From contig JARLHN010000003.1 of NCBI GenBank assembly GCA_031292255.1, forward strand, positions 1-56,807: DNA of 56,807 bases, read 5' to 3'. This document shows positions 24,942-34,205 of this stretch, piece after piece. The notes beneath the pieces are model-generated. The model ran no database searches. It saw only the letters and a list, made by a program, of their open reading frames with translations, and was not told the DNA's origin. Made by a program: the position numbers and the translations under genes. This DNA comes from Oryzomonas sp. (lineage in GTDB: Bacteria; Desulfobacterota; Desulfuromonadia; Geobacterales; Pseudopelobacteraceae). Numbering within the stretch: the first letter of the stretch is position 1; each line of letters starts with the position of its first letter.

Positions 24942-25067
24942 ACAAAGCCCCGCCTCCCTCACGGGAAACGGGGCCGGTTCTCTGCCTTGTCATCGTAGCG
25001 CTACTGCTTCGCCCTTTTCGCCGCCTACGGACCGGCATGCCCATGGCCCGCAACGCCTCCTTCAGGC
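24942..25067 (-). pseudogene. Decayed duplicate of the sucD 3' end with its terminator
   Basis: This 126-bp segment aligns with 29518-29647, the last coding bases of sucD plus its terminator, at roughly 85 % identity by eye. The terminator hairpin (24947-24974) is conserved with one loop change. On the minus strand it still reads LKEALRAMGMPV, like the SucD end [11 protein letters not shown], then loses frame through small indels. It begins eight bases downstream of the ABC permease stop codon. The cassette 25068-29517 thus lies between two copies of the sucD end. Confidence 0.8.
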
Positions 25068-25074
25068 CTCTTCT

Positions 25075-25989
25075 TCAACTGCGCCAGCGCAACAGCCGTT
25101 TTTCCAGTTTATCCATGACAAAGGTGATGACCGTCACGACCAAGCCGATAAAGATGATGCCGACGATGACGCGCGAGTAGTCGGCAAAGTCTGAAAAGTA
25201 TTTTACGTACCAGCCAAGACCCGAGGTGGCGCCGATCATCTCGGCGGCGGTGAGGAGAATAAAGGAGAGAACCAGCCCGATGTTGGCGCCGCTGATAATG
25301 GCGGGCATGGTCGCCGGCAGGATGACCCGGAAAAGCATGGTCCCCTCCGGCACGTTGAGAACGCGGGCCGAGTCGATGATCTTCCGGTCCACGGTGAAGA
25401 CCCCGTTCAGGGTGTTGATAAAGATGGGCCAAAAGGCGCCTACGAAGATGATGAAGATGGAGGACATCTTGAATGTCGGCAGGATGGCGATGGCATAGGG
25501 AATATAGACAATGGGCGGGATCGGCCCCAACACCTTGGTCACCGGGCTGACGGCACGAAAGAGCCGCTTGCGCCAGCCGATGACCAGTGCAAGGGGGATC
25601 GCCGCAATAAGGGCGGCAGCGTAGCCGCCGGCCAGCAACTGCAGGGAACTCAGGAGCCCCTTGGCCAGATCGGCGCGGTCCTTGACGAAGAGTTGCAAAA
25701 CAGCCGACGGCGTGGGGTACAGCATCGGATCGACCAGATTGTATCGGGCCGTGGTAAGCTCCCACGCAAGGAGCACGGCATAGCCGATGGCGGTCACGTC
25801 ACCCACGGTTTCGGCCTTCTGCGGCTCTTTCCGGGAAACGAGGTTGAGCAGGTAAAAGATCTGGATCCCCCCCACGAGCCACAAGAGCGGGGTCTCGACA
25901 GCGTTATCCGGCCGTCGGCACGGGATTGCGACAAACAGTACGACAAGAAGCATGAACAAAAAGTTAGCCGCGCTGACGAGACGCTTCAT
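25075..25989 (-). CDS. ABC transporter permease, NitT/TauT type
   Basis: A 304-aa membrane protein of the binding-protein-dependent permease family used for nitrate, taurine, sulfonate or thiamine-precursor uptake. About six helices are visible, and the cytoplasmic EAA loop reads ARVLNVPEGTMLFRVILPATMPAIISG. Its ATG overlaps the ATPase stop by ATGA. N-terminal LVSAANFLFMLLVVLFVAIP is a first helix. The stop lies at the junction with the sucD remnant but the C-terminus (LEKRLLRWRS) looks natural. The substrate is not evident. Confidence 0.88.
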   Translation of the reverse strand: MKRLVSAANFLFMLLVVLFVAIPCRRPDNAVETPLLWLVGGIQIFYLLNLVSRKEPQKAETVGDVTAIGYAVLLAWELTTARYNLVDPMLYPTPSAVLQLFVKDRADLAKGLLSSLQLLAGGYAAALIAAIPLALVIGWRKRLFRAVSPVTKVLGPIPPIVYIPYAIAILPTFKMSSIFIIFVGAFWPIFINTLNGVFTVDRKIIDSARVLNVPEGTMLFRVILPATMPAIISGANIGLVLSFILLTAAEMIGATSGLGWYVKYFSDFADYSRVIVGIIFIGLVVTVITFVMDKLEKRLLRWRS

Positions 25990-26840
25990 GACAGCACTCC
26001 TCCAATGGCCGATGCCTCGAAGGCATCGGTATCTCCTGCGGCAAGGATCTCCGACTCATCCTTGTGGAAGAGATCGATGATACCATTGCGAAGGGTGACA
26101 TAATCGGGCGATTTCAACAGGGGCGTGCGGTGGCGCGGCCGGCTGAAGGGCACCTTGAATTGCTCCCGAACGGAACCGGTAAGTGACGACAGGACTACTA
26201 CCCGGTCGGCGAGGATGATCGCCTCGTCGATGTCATGGGTAATGAAGAGGACGGTCTTGCGGTCACTGCCATTGTCCCGGAGCTTTAAGAGCAGTTCCTG
26301 CAACGCCACCCGGTTCCGTGTGTCCACCGCGCTGAACGGCTCGTCCATGAGGAGGATGGGGGAGTCCACGGCAAAGGCCCGGGCAATGGCAACCCGTTGC
26401 TGCATGCCGCCCGAAAGGTGGCAGGGGAATTTGTCTGCCGCCTCCTTGAGCCCCACAAGCTCCAGATACCGGTCCGCCGTCTTGGCGAGTTCCCGGTGGG
26501 AACCTCTCTCCCGAGCCTGCTGCAAGGCAAAAACGATGTTGGCCCGTGCCGTCATCCAGGGAAAGAGAGAGTAGTGTTGAAAAACCACCCCACGGTCTCG
26601 GCCCGGGCCGCTCACCGGTACGCCGTCAATGGCGATGCTCCCCCCGGTTGGCCGATTGAGGCCGGCAACCAGGCTGAGGAGGGTGCTCTTGCCGCACCCG
26701 GAGGGCCCGACGATGCTGACGAACTCCCCCTTCCGGACGGACAGGGTGATATCCCCGAGCACGTCGGTGTTCTCCGCCCCTCCATAGCTGAAGGAGACGT
26801 TTTTCAGGGTGATGTTTTCAGGAAAACTTATGGCATCCAT
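25986..26840 (-). CDS. ABC transporter ATP-binding protein, NitT/TauT type
   Basis: A 284-aa ATPase with Walker A GPSGCGKST, Q-loop FQHYSLFPWMT, signature LSGGMQQRVAIARA, Walker B ILLMDEPFSA and the switch His in FITHDIDEAI. FSAVDTRNR is typical of the nitrate/taurine/sulfonate subfamily (SsuB/TauB-like). I use ATG 26840 because GAGGTG lies upstream and the extra residues of a longer frame are not family-like. The C-terminal 40 residues (KSPDYVTLRNGIIDLFH) follow the usual pattern. It is translationally coupled to the permease. Confidence 0.9.
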   Translation of the reverse strand: MDAISFPENITLKNVSFSYGGAENTDVLGDITLSVRKGEFVSIVGPSGCGKSTLLSLVAGLNRPTGGSIAIDGVPVSGPGRDRGVVFQHYSLFPWMTARANIVFALQQARERGSHRELAKTADRYLELVGLKEAADKFPCHLSGGMQQRVAIARAFAVDSPILLMDEPFSAVDTRNRVALQELLLKLRDNGSDRKTVLFITHDIDEAIILADRVVVLSSLTGSVREQFKVPFSRPRHRTPLLKSPDYVTLRNGIIDLFHKDESEILAAGDTDAFEASAIGGVLS

Positions 26841-26961
26841 GTTGTTGTGCACCTCGGAAATAGCGAAGGGACGGCCCGGAAGCCGTCCCATAATGTTCGT
26901 GTCCCGTGCGGTTCATTCCGGTTCTTCGAGCCCGCCGGACAAGAGATGAATAATGGTGCCG

Positions 26962-27996
26962 TCAGACGAGGTTCCGTGCTTTAAAGTCCTTCTTCATCTT
27001 CAGGTAGATCTTATCCTTGGGGTTCTCCTTCAGTATGGACGCGAGAGCCTTTTGGTAGAGGTCGATATTGAGATGTCTGGCGATGTCAACTTTACTGGCC
27101 GGATCAACGTAGCCGACCTTCTTGGTGTTCTCCCAGAACCGGACGGAACCCTTTTTGCCCGGATCGGGGTGGCTGGCACAGTGCCCGCCGTAGGTTTCCT
27201 CCTTGATCACGTCCTTATCCACCTTTACGTATTTGGCGATGATCTCCACGGTCTCGTCCTGGTGGGTCTGGTAAAAGCGATAGGCCTTGATGAGAGCGCG
27301 CAGGAAGTGGATATAGTCGTCAGGCCGTTCCTGAAGGCTTTTGGTAAGAGCGGTCTGCCGGCAGCAGGAGTGATCCTTCTCCATCTGATCGGTATAAAGC
27401 ACGGTCTTGAGCCCTTGTTTTTCGCAGTTTTTCAGGTGCGGAGCCCAGACCATCCCCGCGTCCAGGCTCCCCTTTTTGACCGCTTCAAGGACAGCGCCGG
27501 GGGATTCCAGTTCCACTATGGTAAGGTCTTTCTTCCAGTCGATGTTCTCCCGCAGGAGAGCTCCACGCAAGACCACATCGCCGGTGGAAAGGCGGACCAC
27601 GCCGATTTTCTTTCCTTTCAGATGTTTCAGGTTCTTGAATTCCCCGGCCCGCTCCTTTTTCGCGACCAAGCCGCTGCCGCCGTTTTCCATCTGGCCGCCA
27701 AACATGGTGAACTGGCCGCCGTTGGCAACAAACTTGAGCGGGGCAGTGGTGCCGAAGGTGCCGGCATCCAATTTCCCGGACTGGATGGCATTCATCCCTT
27801 CGCCGGAGTTGGTGAACAGGAAGAGGTTGACGTCCAGTCCCTCCTCTGCAAAAAAGCCCTTTTCCTTGGCCACAAAATAAAGGACATGGCCGGGACTGGC
27901 CAGATATCCGGCGTTAAACTTCTTGAGTTCCTTGCCCCAGCTCGGCAGGGCCGCAATAAGGGTTATCAGTACTGTCAGCAGAACAATCTTTTTCAT
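26962..27996 (-). CDS. ABC transporter substrate-binding protein, NMT1/THI5-like
   Basis: A 344-aa periplasmic binding protein. ATG 27996 follows GAGGAGTGGGTA and opens a signal peptide (MKKIVLLTVLITLIAALPSWG). The fold signature FNAGYLASPGHVLYFVAKEKGFFAEEGLDVNLFLF is that of SsuA/NMT1/THI5-type proteins. An unusual Cys pair occurs in KDHSCCRQTALT and another Cys in GGHCASHPD, positions where relatives contact ligand or form disulfides. The gene lies directly after a corrinoid methyltransferase-like gene, so the ligand could be a methylated compound or a cofactor precursor; this is inference. Confidence 0.88.
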   Translation of the reverse strand: MKKIVLLTVLITLIAALPSWGKELKKFNAGYLASPGHVLYFVAKEKGFFAEEGLDVNLFLFTNSGEGMNAIQSGKLDAGTFGTTAPLKFVANGGQFTMFGGQMENGGSGLVAKKERAGEFKNLKHLKGKKIGVVRLSTGDVVLRGALLRENIDWKKDLTIVELESPGAVLEAVKKGSLDAGMVWAPHLKNCEKQGLKTVLYTDQMEKDHSCCRQTALTKSLQERPDDYIHFLRALIKAYRFYQTHQDETVEIIAKYVKVDKDVIKEETYGGHCASHPDPGKKGSVRFWENTKKVGYVDPASKVDIARHLNIDLYQKALASILKENPKDKIYLKMKKDFKARNLV

Positions 27997-28059
27997 TACC
28001 CACTCCTCTTTCATGTGATCCTGCTCTTGTCGAGACACCCTTGCGACAGACCTGCTCCA

Positions 28060-29130
28060 TCAAGCCAAAGCAGTCAGTTTTTCCTCTGTAACGGGCCATC
28101 CCACCTCCCGTACCGCGTCAATCATAGCCTGGATATTGGCAAAGGGAGCCTCGGTGGGCAAACTGCACCCTGATGCAACAATAAAACCTTTCGGGTTGTC
28201 GTGGGCCTTGCGGATGCAGGACAGGGTTTCCCGGCGGACATCGGCCGGTGTTCCCTGGAGTATGGTGCCCGCAGGGCTCACGTTCCCCATGAGCCGTACC
28301 CTGTCCCCGACGGAACGCTTGGCGACTTCCAGGTCCTGAACCTCGTCGATACTAATGCAGTCGGCCCCGGCATCTGCCATAAGTCCCCAGATCCGTTCCG
28401 TTTTGCCGCAAATATGGAGGGTCACCGGCTTGTTGCGGCTGTGTATGAAGTCGCTCAGGCGCTTCAGATAGGGGTAGGAGAACTCCTTGAACTGCGCCGG
28501 GCTGATGATCGTGCTGGAGGAGACCGGTTCGGTCAGGCCGGCCGAACAGCCCATATCCATCACCGCCTCCGCATAGTTGAGGGCCGATGCCAAAGCCACC
28601 TCGCACAGCCGGTGTACCCCCTCCGGATTACGATAGGTCATACGGATAAGGTTGTCGGCGCCGATCAGGAACGAGGCGGTGGTAAAAGGGCAGATTATGG
28701 CGCCAGTCACCGGCACCTCGGAACCTACACGATCACGGGCGATCTCAAGCGCCTCCAGCAAGGAAGGGAGATTGCCGTCCCGTCTCGGATCGGCGGGCCG
28801 CAGCCGATCGATCTCCTTCATGTCGGCAAGTGCCGGAAGCTCCAGGTGGGCGGTTTCGTCGGCAGGATAGCGGACCGTTGCCCCCATGGCCTCGGCCAGG
28901 ACATACAGATCCGTGAAGATGCGAACGGTGTCGTACCTGAACCGCTGGTATGCCGCAAGGTGCGCCTCGGCGATCAGCTTGCCGTTACCCCGGAACTCCG
29001 AAATCCTGCACCCCAGAACCCGGGCAGCTCCGTTGCCGACGATAGGCACGCAGGGAAGACGGTCGATAGACTCACCTTTCCCATAGGCGGTAAACCGTTC
29101 CAACGCGGTCATCTGATCAGGCATCGTCAT
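28060..29130 (-). CDS. Uroporphyrinogen decarboxylase-family (MtaA/MtbA-like) methyltransferase
   Basis: A 356-aa TIM-barrel protein. ATG 29130 is chosen since AAGGA lies eight bases upstream. It belongs to the URO-D superfamily branch of corrinoid/coenzyme M methyltransferases. LHICGKTERIW supplies His-x-Cys and VASGCSLPTEAP supplies a late Cys, the H-C-C zinc set of MtaA/MtbA/CmuA-type methyltransferases; true uroporphyrinogen decarboxylases lack it. It lies first in a unidirectional block with the three ABC importer genes (gap of 63 bp). The likely role is demethylating or methylating an imported compound through a corrinoid. No corrinoid protein or reactivase is in the cassette. Confidence 0.85.
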   Translation of the reverse strand: MTMPDQMTALERFTAYGKGESIDRLPCVPIVGNGAARVLGCRISEFRGNGKLIAEAHLAAYQRFRYDTVRIFTDLYVLAEAMGATVRYPADETAHLELPALADMKEIDRLRPADPRRDGNLPSLLEALEIARDRVGSEVPVTGAIICPFTTASFLIGADNLIRMTYRNPEGVHRLCEVALASALNYAEAVMDMGCSAGLTEPVSSSTIISPAQFKEFSYPYLKRLSDFIHSRNKPVTLHICGKTERIWGLMADAGADCISIDEVQDLEVAKRSVGDRVRLMGNVSPAGTILQGTPADVRRETLSCIRKAHDNPKGFIVASGCSLPTEAPFANIQAMIDAVREVGWPVTEEKLTALA

Positions 29131-29201
29131 GTCTCGGTTCCTTCCATGCATGTGTAGCCTGGCCATATGGTTCTTATTTCAGCTCAAAGCTGCGCCAAGC
29201 A

Positions 29202-29241
29202 CAAAGAAACCCTTGAACGTTTGCTTTCAAGGGTTTCTTTG
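29202..29241. promoter_or_regulatory. Perfect 16-bp inverted repeat upstream of the methyltransferase gene
   Basis: CAAAGAAACCCTTGAA (29202-29217) and TTCAAGGGTTTCTTTG (29226-29241) pair perfectly around an 8-base loop. It lies 72 bp before ATG 29130, on the leader side. There is no U-tract on either strand, so an operator or an RNA hairpin controlling the cassette is more likely than a simple terminator. Confidence 0.6.
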
Positions 29242-29517
29242 AATTGATTTTATATATATGGGGGATAAATCAAAGCGAGTCAAATTGATATTATTAATGA
29301 AATTAGCGAAATAAATCTTAAATAACGATATCAGGCATCAGCCAGCCCTGCGTTGTCACGCCAGCCGGCCCGGTGTCGTGAATAGCGCTCATGGATTGAA
29401 GCTTGGAATATCAATACATGGGCAGGCTGCTCATGGATGCCCCTTTTTTTCCTTTTGGTCCCCCGCGTGTCCTTATCGATGATTCGATTCCCATGCGCCC
29501 GCACAGGAGGCCTCGAT
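29242..29517. other. Intergenic region between sucD terminator and the cassette
   Basis: An AT-rich stretch (29245-29335) then GC-normal DNA. No gene is recognised. The AT-rich part is a plausible place for the promoter of the methyltransferase-ABC cassette, but I could not fix -35/-10 boxes with confidence. Confidence 0.25.
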
Positions 29518-29522
29518 ACAAA

Positions 29523-29550
29523 GCCCCGCCTCCCTTACGGGAAACGGGGC
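29523..29550 (-). terminator. Terminator of sucCD
   Basis: On the minus strand GCCCCGTTTCCC pairs with GGGAGGCGGGGC around GTAA, followed by TTTGT. It lies about 30 bp after the sucD stop. A near copy is at 24947-24974 in the duplicated fragment. Confidence 0.75.
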
Positions 29551-29579
29551 CAGTTCACTGCCTTGTGATCGCAACGCTA

Positions 29580-30494
29580 CTACTTCGCCTTTTTCGCCGC
29601 CGCCTTCGGAACCGCCTTACCCATGGCCTGCAACGCTTCCTTCATGGCATGTCCCATCTTGGTCGGGCTCTCGGCCACCACCACCCCGCACTCGTTCAGG
29701 ATTCGGATCTTGTCCCCGGCCTTGCCTTTGCCGCCGGTGATGATGGCGCCGGCATGGCCCATGCGCTTGCCCGGAGGCGCAGTGACGCCGGCGATGAAGG
29801 CCGCCACCGGTTTCTTCATGTTCTCCCTGATCCAGTAGGCCGCCTCTTCCTCGGCGCCGCCGCCGATCTCGCCGATCATGAAGACCGCCTCGGTCTGGGG
29901 ATCGTTGTTGAACTGCTCCAGCACGTCGATGAACTTCATGCCGATGATCGGGTCGCCGCCGATGCCGACGCAGGTGGACTGTCCCATCCCCATGTCGGTC
30001 AACTGTTTCACCGCCTCGTAGGTCAGGGTGCCGCTGCGGGAGACCACGCCTACCATGCCCGGTTTGTGGATGTACCCCGGCATGATGCCCAGCTTGCACT
30101 GGCCGGGGGTGATGACGCCGGGGCAGTTGGGGCCGACCAGCAGGGTCTTGCTCCGCTCCTGCACCGACCGGGCCAGGACCATGTCCCGTACCGGAATTCC
30201 CTCGGTGATGCATACCGCCAGGTCCAGCTCGGCGGCGCAAGCCTCCAGGATCGCGTCGGCAGCCCCCGGGGGCGGGACGAAGATCATGGAGACGTTGGCC
30301 TTGGTGTAGCGTACCGCTTCCTCCACCGTGTTGAAGACCGGGATGCCGTCGATATGGATGCCCCCCTTGCCGGGGGTGACGCCGGCCACGATGTTGGTGC
30401 CGTAGGCCCGGCACTGCTGGGTATGGAACAGGCCGCTGCGGCCGGTGATCCCCTGCACGACTATCCTCGAGTTCTTATCGATCAGTATGGACAT
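29580..30494 (-). CDS. sucD: Succinyl-CoA ligase, ADP-forming, subunit alpha
   Basis: A 304-aa subunit that binds CoA and carries the phosphohistidine of succinyl-CoA synthetase, linking succinyl-CoA to ATP formation. The CoA-binding Rossmann start is [43 protein letters not shown] is a strong family block, and the active-site His is in [22 protein letters not shown] lies upstream of ATG 30494, six bases from the sucC stop. The C-terminal Lys/Ala tail (KAAAKKAK) is slightly longer than usual. A decayed second copy of its 3' end is at 24942. Confidence 0.97.
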   Translation of the reverse strand: MSILIDKNSRIVVQGITGRSGLFHTQQCRAYGTNIVAGVTPGKGGIHIDGIPVFNTVEEAVRYTKANVSMIFVPPPGAADAILEACAAELDLAVCITEGIPVRDMVLARSVQERSKTLLVGPNCPGVITPGQCKLGIMPGYIHKPGMVGVVSRSGTLTYEAVKQLTDMGMGQSTCVGIGGDPIIGMKFIDVLEQFNNDPQTEAVFMIGEIGGGAEEEAAYWIRENMKKPVAAFIAGVTAPPGKRMGHAGAIITGGKGKAGDKIRILNECGVVVAESPTKMGHAMKEALQAMGKAVPKAAAKKAK

Positions 30495-30500
30495 GTCCTA

Positions 30501-31667
<1,167 letters not shown>

Positions 31668-31760
31668 GGCAAGCTCCGTCCGTAAAGATTTTTGGGGATT
31701 ATAGCAGGAAAAATAGTGTAAACAAGGTGAATTTACCGTGATTGAATTTTTTTACTATGA

Positions 31761-32486
31761 TTAAAAACAGCGTGACTGCCGGGTTTTCTGGCTGTCAAGC
31801 TTGGCGTATTCCGTCTCGGAAGGGCGTAGGTAGACCGGCAGCAGGCGGCCCGGCTCCAGGTCTTGGCCGCTTCGGTGGGCATGGAGGGCCAGGAATGCGC
31901 CGTTGGCGGCGTGGCCCACGTTAAGGAAGGAGGGGGCGAAGAGGGCTCGCCCGCCCAACCGTCCGGAGATGACTTCGTTGTAGCGGAGAGCGCCGTCCCC
32001 GGCTAGGATGATCGGCGTGTCGGTCGTGGCCAGGAGCTTGTCCAAAAACGCCTCCGGCCCCATGACGCAGTCTGGGATGACAGGGGAGGGGAGGGGGGAG
32101 GAACAGTCGTAGAGGGCCGCGTAGACCTCGTTCTTGCGGGCGTCCAGCATGGGGCAGACCGGCAGTGAGGACAGGGGAAAGTTCATGGCCACAAGCGCCA
32201 GGGTGGAGAAGCCGACGCACGGCTTGCCGGTCGCCAGGGCCAGTCCCTGGATAGTGGCGACGCCGGCCCGTACGCCGGTGAAGGAACCGGGTCCGACGGC
32301 GCAGGCAAACAGGTCGATACTGCCCACGGTCAGGCCCGCGGTGGCCAGCATGCGCTCCAGTTCCGGCAGAAGGCGGGCCGAAAGGGCCTTGTTGGCGCTG
32401 AACAGGGATTCGGCGATGATCGTGTCATCAGCCGCCAGGGCGATGCTGGCGAGGTGAGAGGAGGAGTCGATGCTGACGATGTGCAT
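31761..32486 (-). CDS. tsaB: tRNA threonylcarbamoyladenosine biosynthesis protein TsaB
   Basis: A 241-aa ASKHA-fold protein (YeaZ) that partners TsaD and TsaE in making the t6A37 modification of ANN-decoding tRNAs. MHIVSIDSSSHLASIAL, the SARLLPELERMLATAGL helix and IDLFACAVGPGSFTGVRAGVATIQGLALATG are diagnostic. LDARKNEVYAALYD follows in the C-terminal half. It is a single gene on the minus strand. Start ATG 32486 matches the family N-terminus. Confidence 0.95.
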   Translation of the reverse strand: MHIVSIDSSSHLASIALAADDTIIAESLFSANKALSARLLPELERMLATAGLTVGSIDLFACAVGPGSFTGVRAGVATIQGLALATGKPCVGFSTLALVAMNFPLSSLPVCPMLDARKNEVYAALYDCSSPLPSPVIPDCVMGPEAFLDKLLATTDTPIILAGDGALRYNEVISGRLGGRALFAPSFLNVGHAANGAFLALHAHRSGQDLEPGRLLPVYLRPSETEYAKLDSQKTRQSRCF

Positions 32487-32512
32487 GTTGGTTCCCGGGG
32501 ATTGAAGGTGAT

Positions 32513-32625
32513 TCCCTCCCCCCTTGCGGGGGAGGGTTAGGGTGGGGGGAGGTTGCCATGAAATGAGTCCGGTTGGCGGCTTCGCCCACCCCCTAACCCC
32601 CTCCCGTCAAGGGAGGGGGGCTTTT
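32513..32625. repeat. G/C-run inverted repeat between cbcE and tsaB
   Basis: Runs such as CCCTCCCCCCTTGCGGGGGA and GGGTTAGGGTGGGGGG are mirrored by CCACCCCCTAACCCCCTCCC and a final GTCAA-looped G-run. The block can form nested hairpins and probably stops transcription at the end of the cbc operon. Similar blocks are frequent in Geobacter intergenic DNA. Confidence 0.55.
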
Positions 32626-32645
32626 CTTGAGGCTCGCCGGCTGCC

Positions 32646-33248
32646 TTAATCTTCCTCCGGCGGCATCCTGCCGGTCCGCTGCAGGAACTCCAGTTGCTCA
32701 TGCCTTCGGCTCAGGGCATCCCGGCAGAAGCTCCAGATTCGGTAGCTTTCCACCGCCAGTATGGTAACCCCGGCACCGAACACGGGCCAGAAGTTGTCGT
32801 CCAGGGCCTTTGCGAAATGATAGAAGAGAAAGAAACAGGTCAGGTACCCTACGTGGCAGAAGCTGCTTTTATGTTCCAGCCCGGCCGTCATGCGCGAGAG
32901 GCTCAGGATGATGGCGGAGAACGTGTAGAACAGAAGGACGATGCTTATGACATAGGGCGGAGGGGGTGGGCCGAGGACCGCCACGACCGTGTCGGGAAGG
33001 GGGAGCATGGGAAAGTCGCGCCAGGCGGTCAGGCTGACGAGTATGAACAGCGAGAAGGCCCACAACCCTCGATTGGAGAGGCGGTTGAGGCGCTTGATGT
33101 CAGTCCTGAGCTGCTTTTCGAGCAACTCTGGTTGGCTTTGCTGCGGCGCCAGGCCGGGTACCGGCCGATGGTCGATGGTCTGTGTCATTGCATGACCCGA
33201 TGTGCGCCATACCGGGGCCGAGCCCCGGCTGTCATTTTCCAGCTGCAC
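32646..33248 (-). CDS. cbcE: Four-helix membrane protein at the end of the cbc operon
   Basis: A 200-aa integral membrane protein with about four hydrophobic segments (LWAFSLFILVSLTAW, YVISIVLLFYTFSAIILSL, FCHVGYLTCFFLFYHF, FWPVFGAGVTILAV). GTG 33248 directly abuts the stop of the preceding gene and has AAGGA upstream inside that gene, so translation is coupled; ATG 33188 is the alternative. The symbol rests on position only: the order and types of genes here match what I recall of the Geobacter sulfurreducens Cbc5 locus (GSU0590-0594), where CbcE is a membrane subunit. No haem motif is visible. Confidence 0.55.
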   Translation of the reverse strand: MQLENDSRGSAPVWRTSGHAMTQTIDHRPVPGLAPQQSQPELLEKQLRTDIKRLNRLSNRGLWAFSLFILVSLTAWRDFPMLPLPDTVVAVLGPPPPPYVISIVLLFYTFSAIILSLSRMTAGLEHKSSFCHVGYLTCFFLFYHFAKALDDNFWPVFGAGVTILAVESYRIWSFCRDALSRRHEQLEFLQRTGRMPPEED

Positions 33249-34091
33249 CTATAAATCCTTCGGGACGGTTCCTTTTTCGATGGCGGCCGGATCCTCCCCG
33301 GCGTTGTGATTCTTCTGGCTCAGGTTATAAAGGGATTGGGCGATTCTGTCAAGCTCACGGGGGAAGTGGGACGGATGGGCCTCGGGATGCTCCCCTGCCT
33401 CCACCTGCTCGGCCACGCGGCGCAGTTTCAGGAGCGGCAGGAAGACGCTCCTGCGCAAAAGCGCCGTGACCCCGCCGACGGTCAACACGAGGATCATGAC
33501 GGTGAAGACTATCATCTGGTTGCGGATGGCGGCCAGGGATTTGAGGAGCATCTGTCTTGAGAGTCCTATGTCGAGCGTACCCAGCACCTTTTGTGACGGC
33601 GGGTGGAAATGGCAGGGGGCATTGAAACATTCCGGCCCGTTGTAGATTGGGGCCATGACGGCCAGCACCTCCCGGCCCTCGCCGTTGGTGAAGGTCCGGG
33701 CCCGCTCCATGCTGCCCAGGGTGGATGAAGGGATGGCGCCGGCATGGCAGCCGATGCACCCCTCTGCCTTCTTGTCCACCTGGCGGCCCAGTTCCTCCGT
33801 CTTGGTGGAGATCTGAACGATCCCCTCCTTGTTGAACACCCTGATGTGCTCGACCCCATGCTGCTGGCCGATATTCTGAATGATCGTCGTGAGCGTTTCC
33901 CGGTCGGATTTGAGCATGGCGTAGCGGGTCGATCTGAGGATCGTGTCTGCCAGGTTGGTGGCATGGCCGACCGTGTCCCGGTTGACTACGTTCTTGATGA
34001 CCGAATAGAGGAGCAGGAAGCATACGACAACGAATCCCGTGACCGCTATCCCGACCGGAACCAGAGCCCGGCCTGCGAGGCTATTGAACAT
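33249..34091 (-). CDS. cbcD: Membrane protein with haem-binding periplasmic sensor domain and HAMP-like region
   Basis: A 280-aa protein with an N-terminal helix (VPVGIAVTGFVVVCFLLLYSVI), a periplasmic domain, a second helix (MIVFTVMILVLTVGGVTAL) and a HAMP-like cytoplasmic segment, but no kinase or methyl-accepting domain. The periplasmic part carries one CxxCH (GCIGCHAG) and a PECFNAPCHFHPP segment followed by LGTLDIGLS. The sensor kinase at 39371 has the same layout (CAFCH, PECSSGACHFH, LGVLDITMS), so the two sensors are relatives. By position this is the CbcD-equivalent membrane subunit. It may report haem redox state or act as an electron-transfer anchor. Confidence 0.65.
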   Translation of the reverse strand: MFNSLAGRALVPVGIAVTGFVVVCFLLLYSVIKNVVNRDTVGHATNLADTILRSTRYAMLKSDRETLTTIIQNIGQQHGVEHIRVFNKEGIVQISTKTEELGRQVDKKAEGCIGCHAGAIPSSTLGSMERARTFTNGEGREVLAVMAPIYNGPECFNAPCHFHPPSQKVLGTLDIGLSRQMLLKSLAAIRNQMIVFTVMILVLTVGGVTALLRRSVFLPLLKLRRVAEQVEAGEHPEAHPSHFPRELDRIAQSLYNLSQKNHNAGEDPAAIEKGTVPKDL

Positions 34092-34143
34092 GTCTCATCT
34101 CTCCCTGGGGTAGTATTGTTCCGACTTTGCCCCCACCCTGACC

Positions 34144-34189
34144 CCCCTTTTTGACTTCAGGTCCCATGGTGCCTGAAGTCAAAAAGGGG
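34144..34189. promoter_or_regulatory. Perfect 18-bp hairpin between cbcC and cbcD
   Basis: CCCCTTTTTGACTTCAGG (34144-34161) pairs perfectly with 34172-34189 across a 10-base loop. In the operon mRNA it falls just after the cbcC stop. It could be an attenuator or a 3'-end stabiliser that sets more CbcABC than CbcDE. Confidence 0.65.
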
Positions 34190-34205
34190 AGAAGGAGGAG
34201 GGCTA

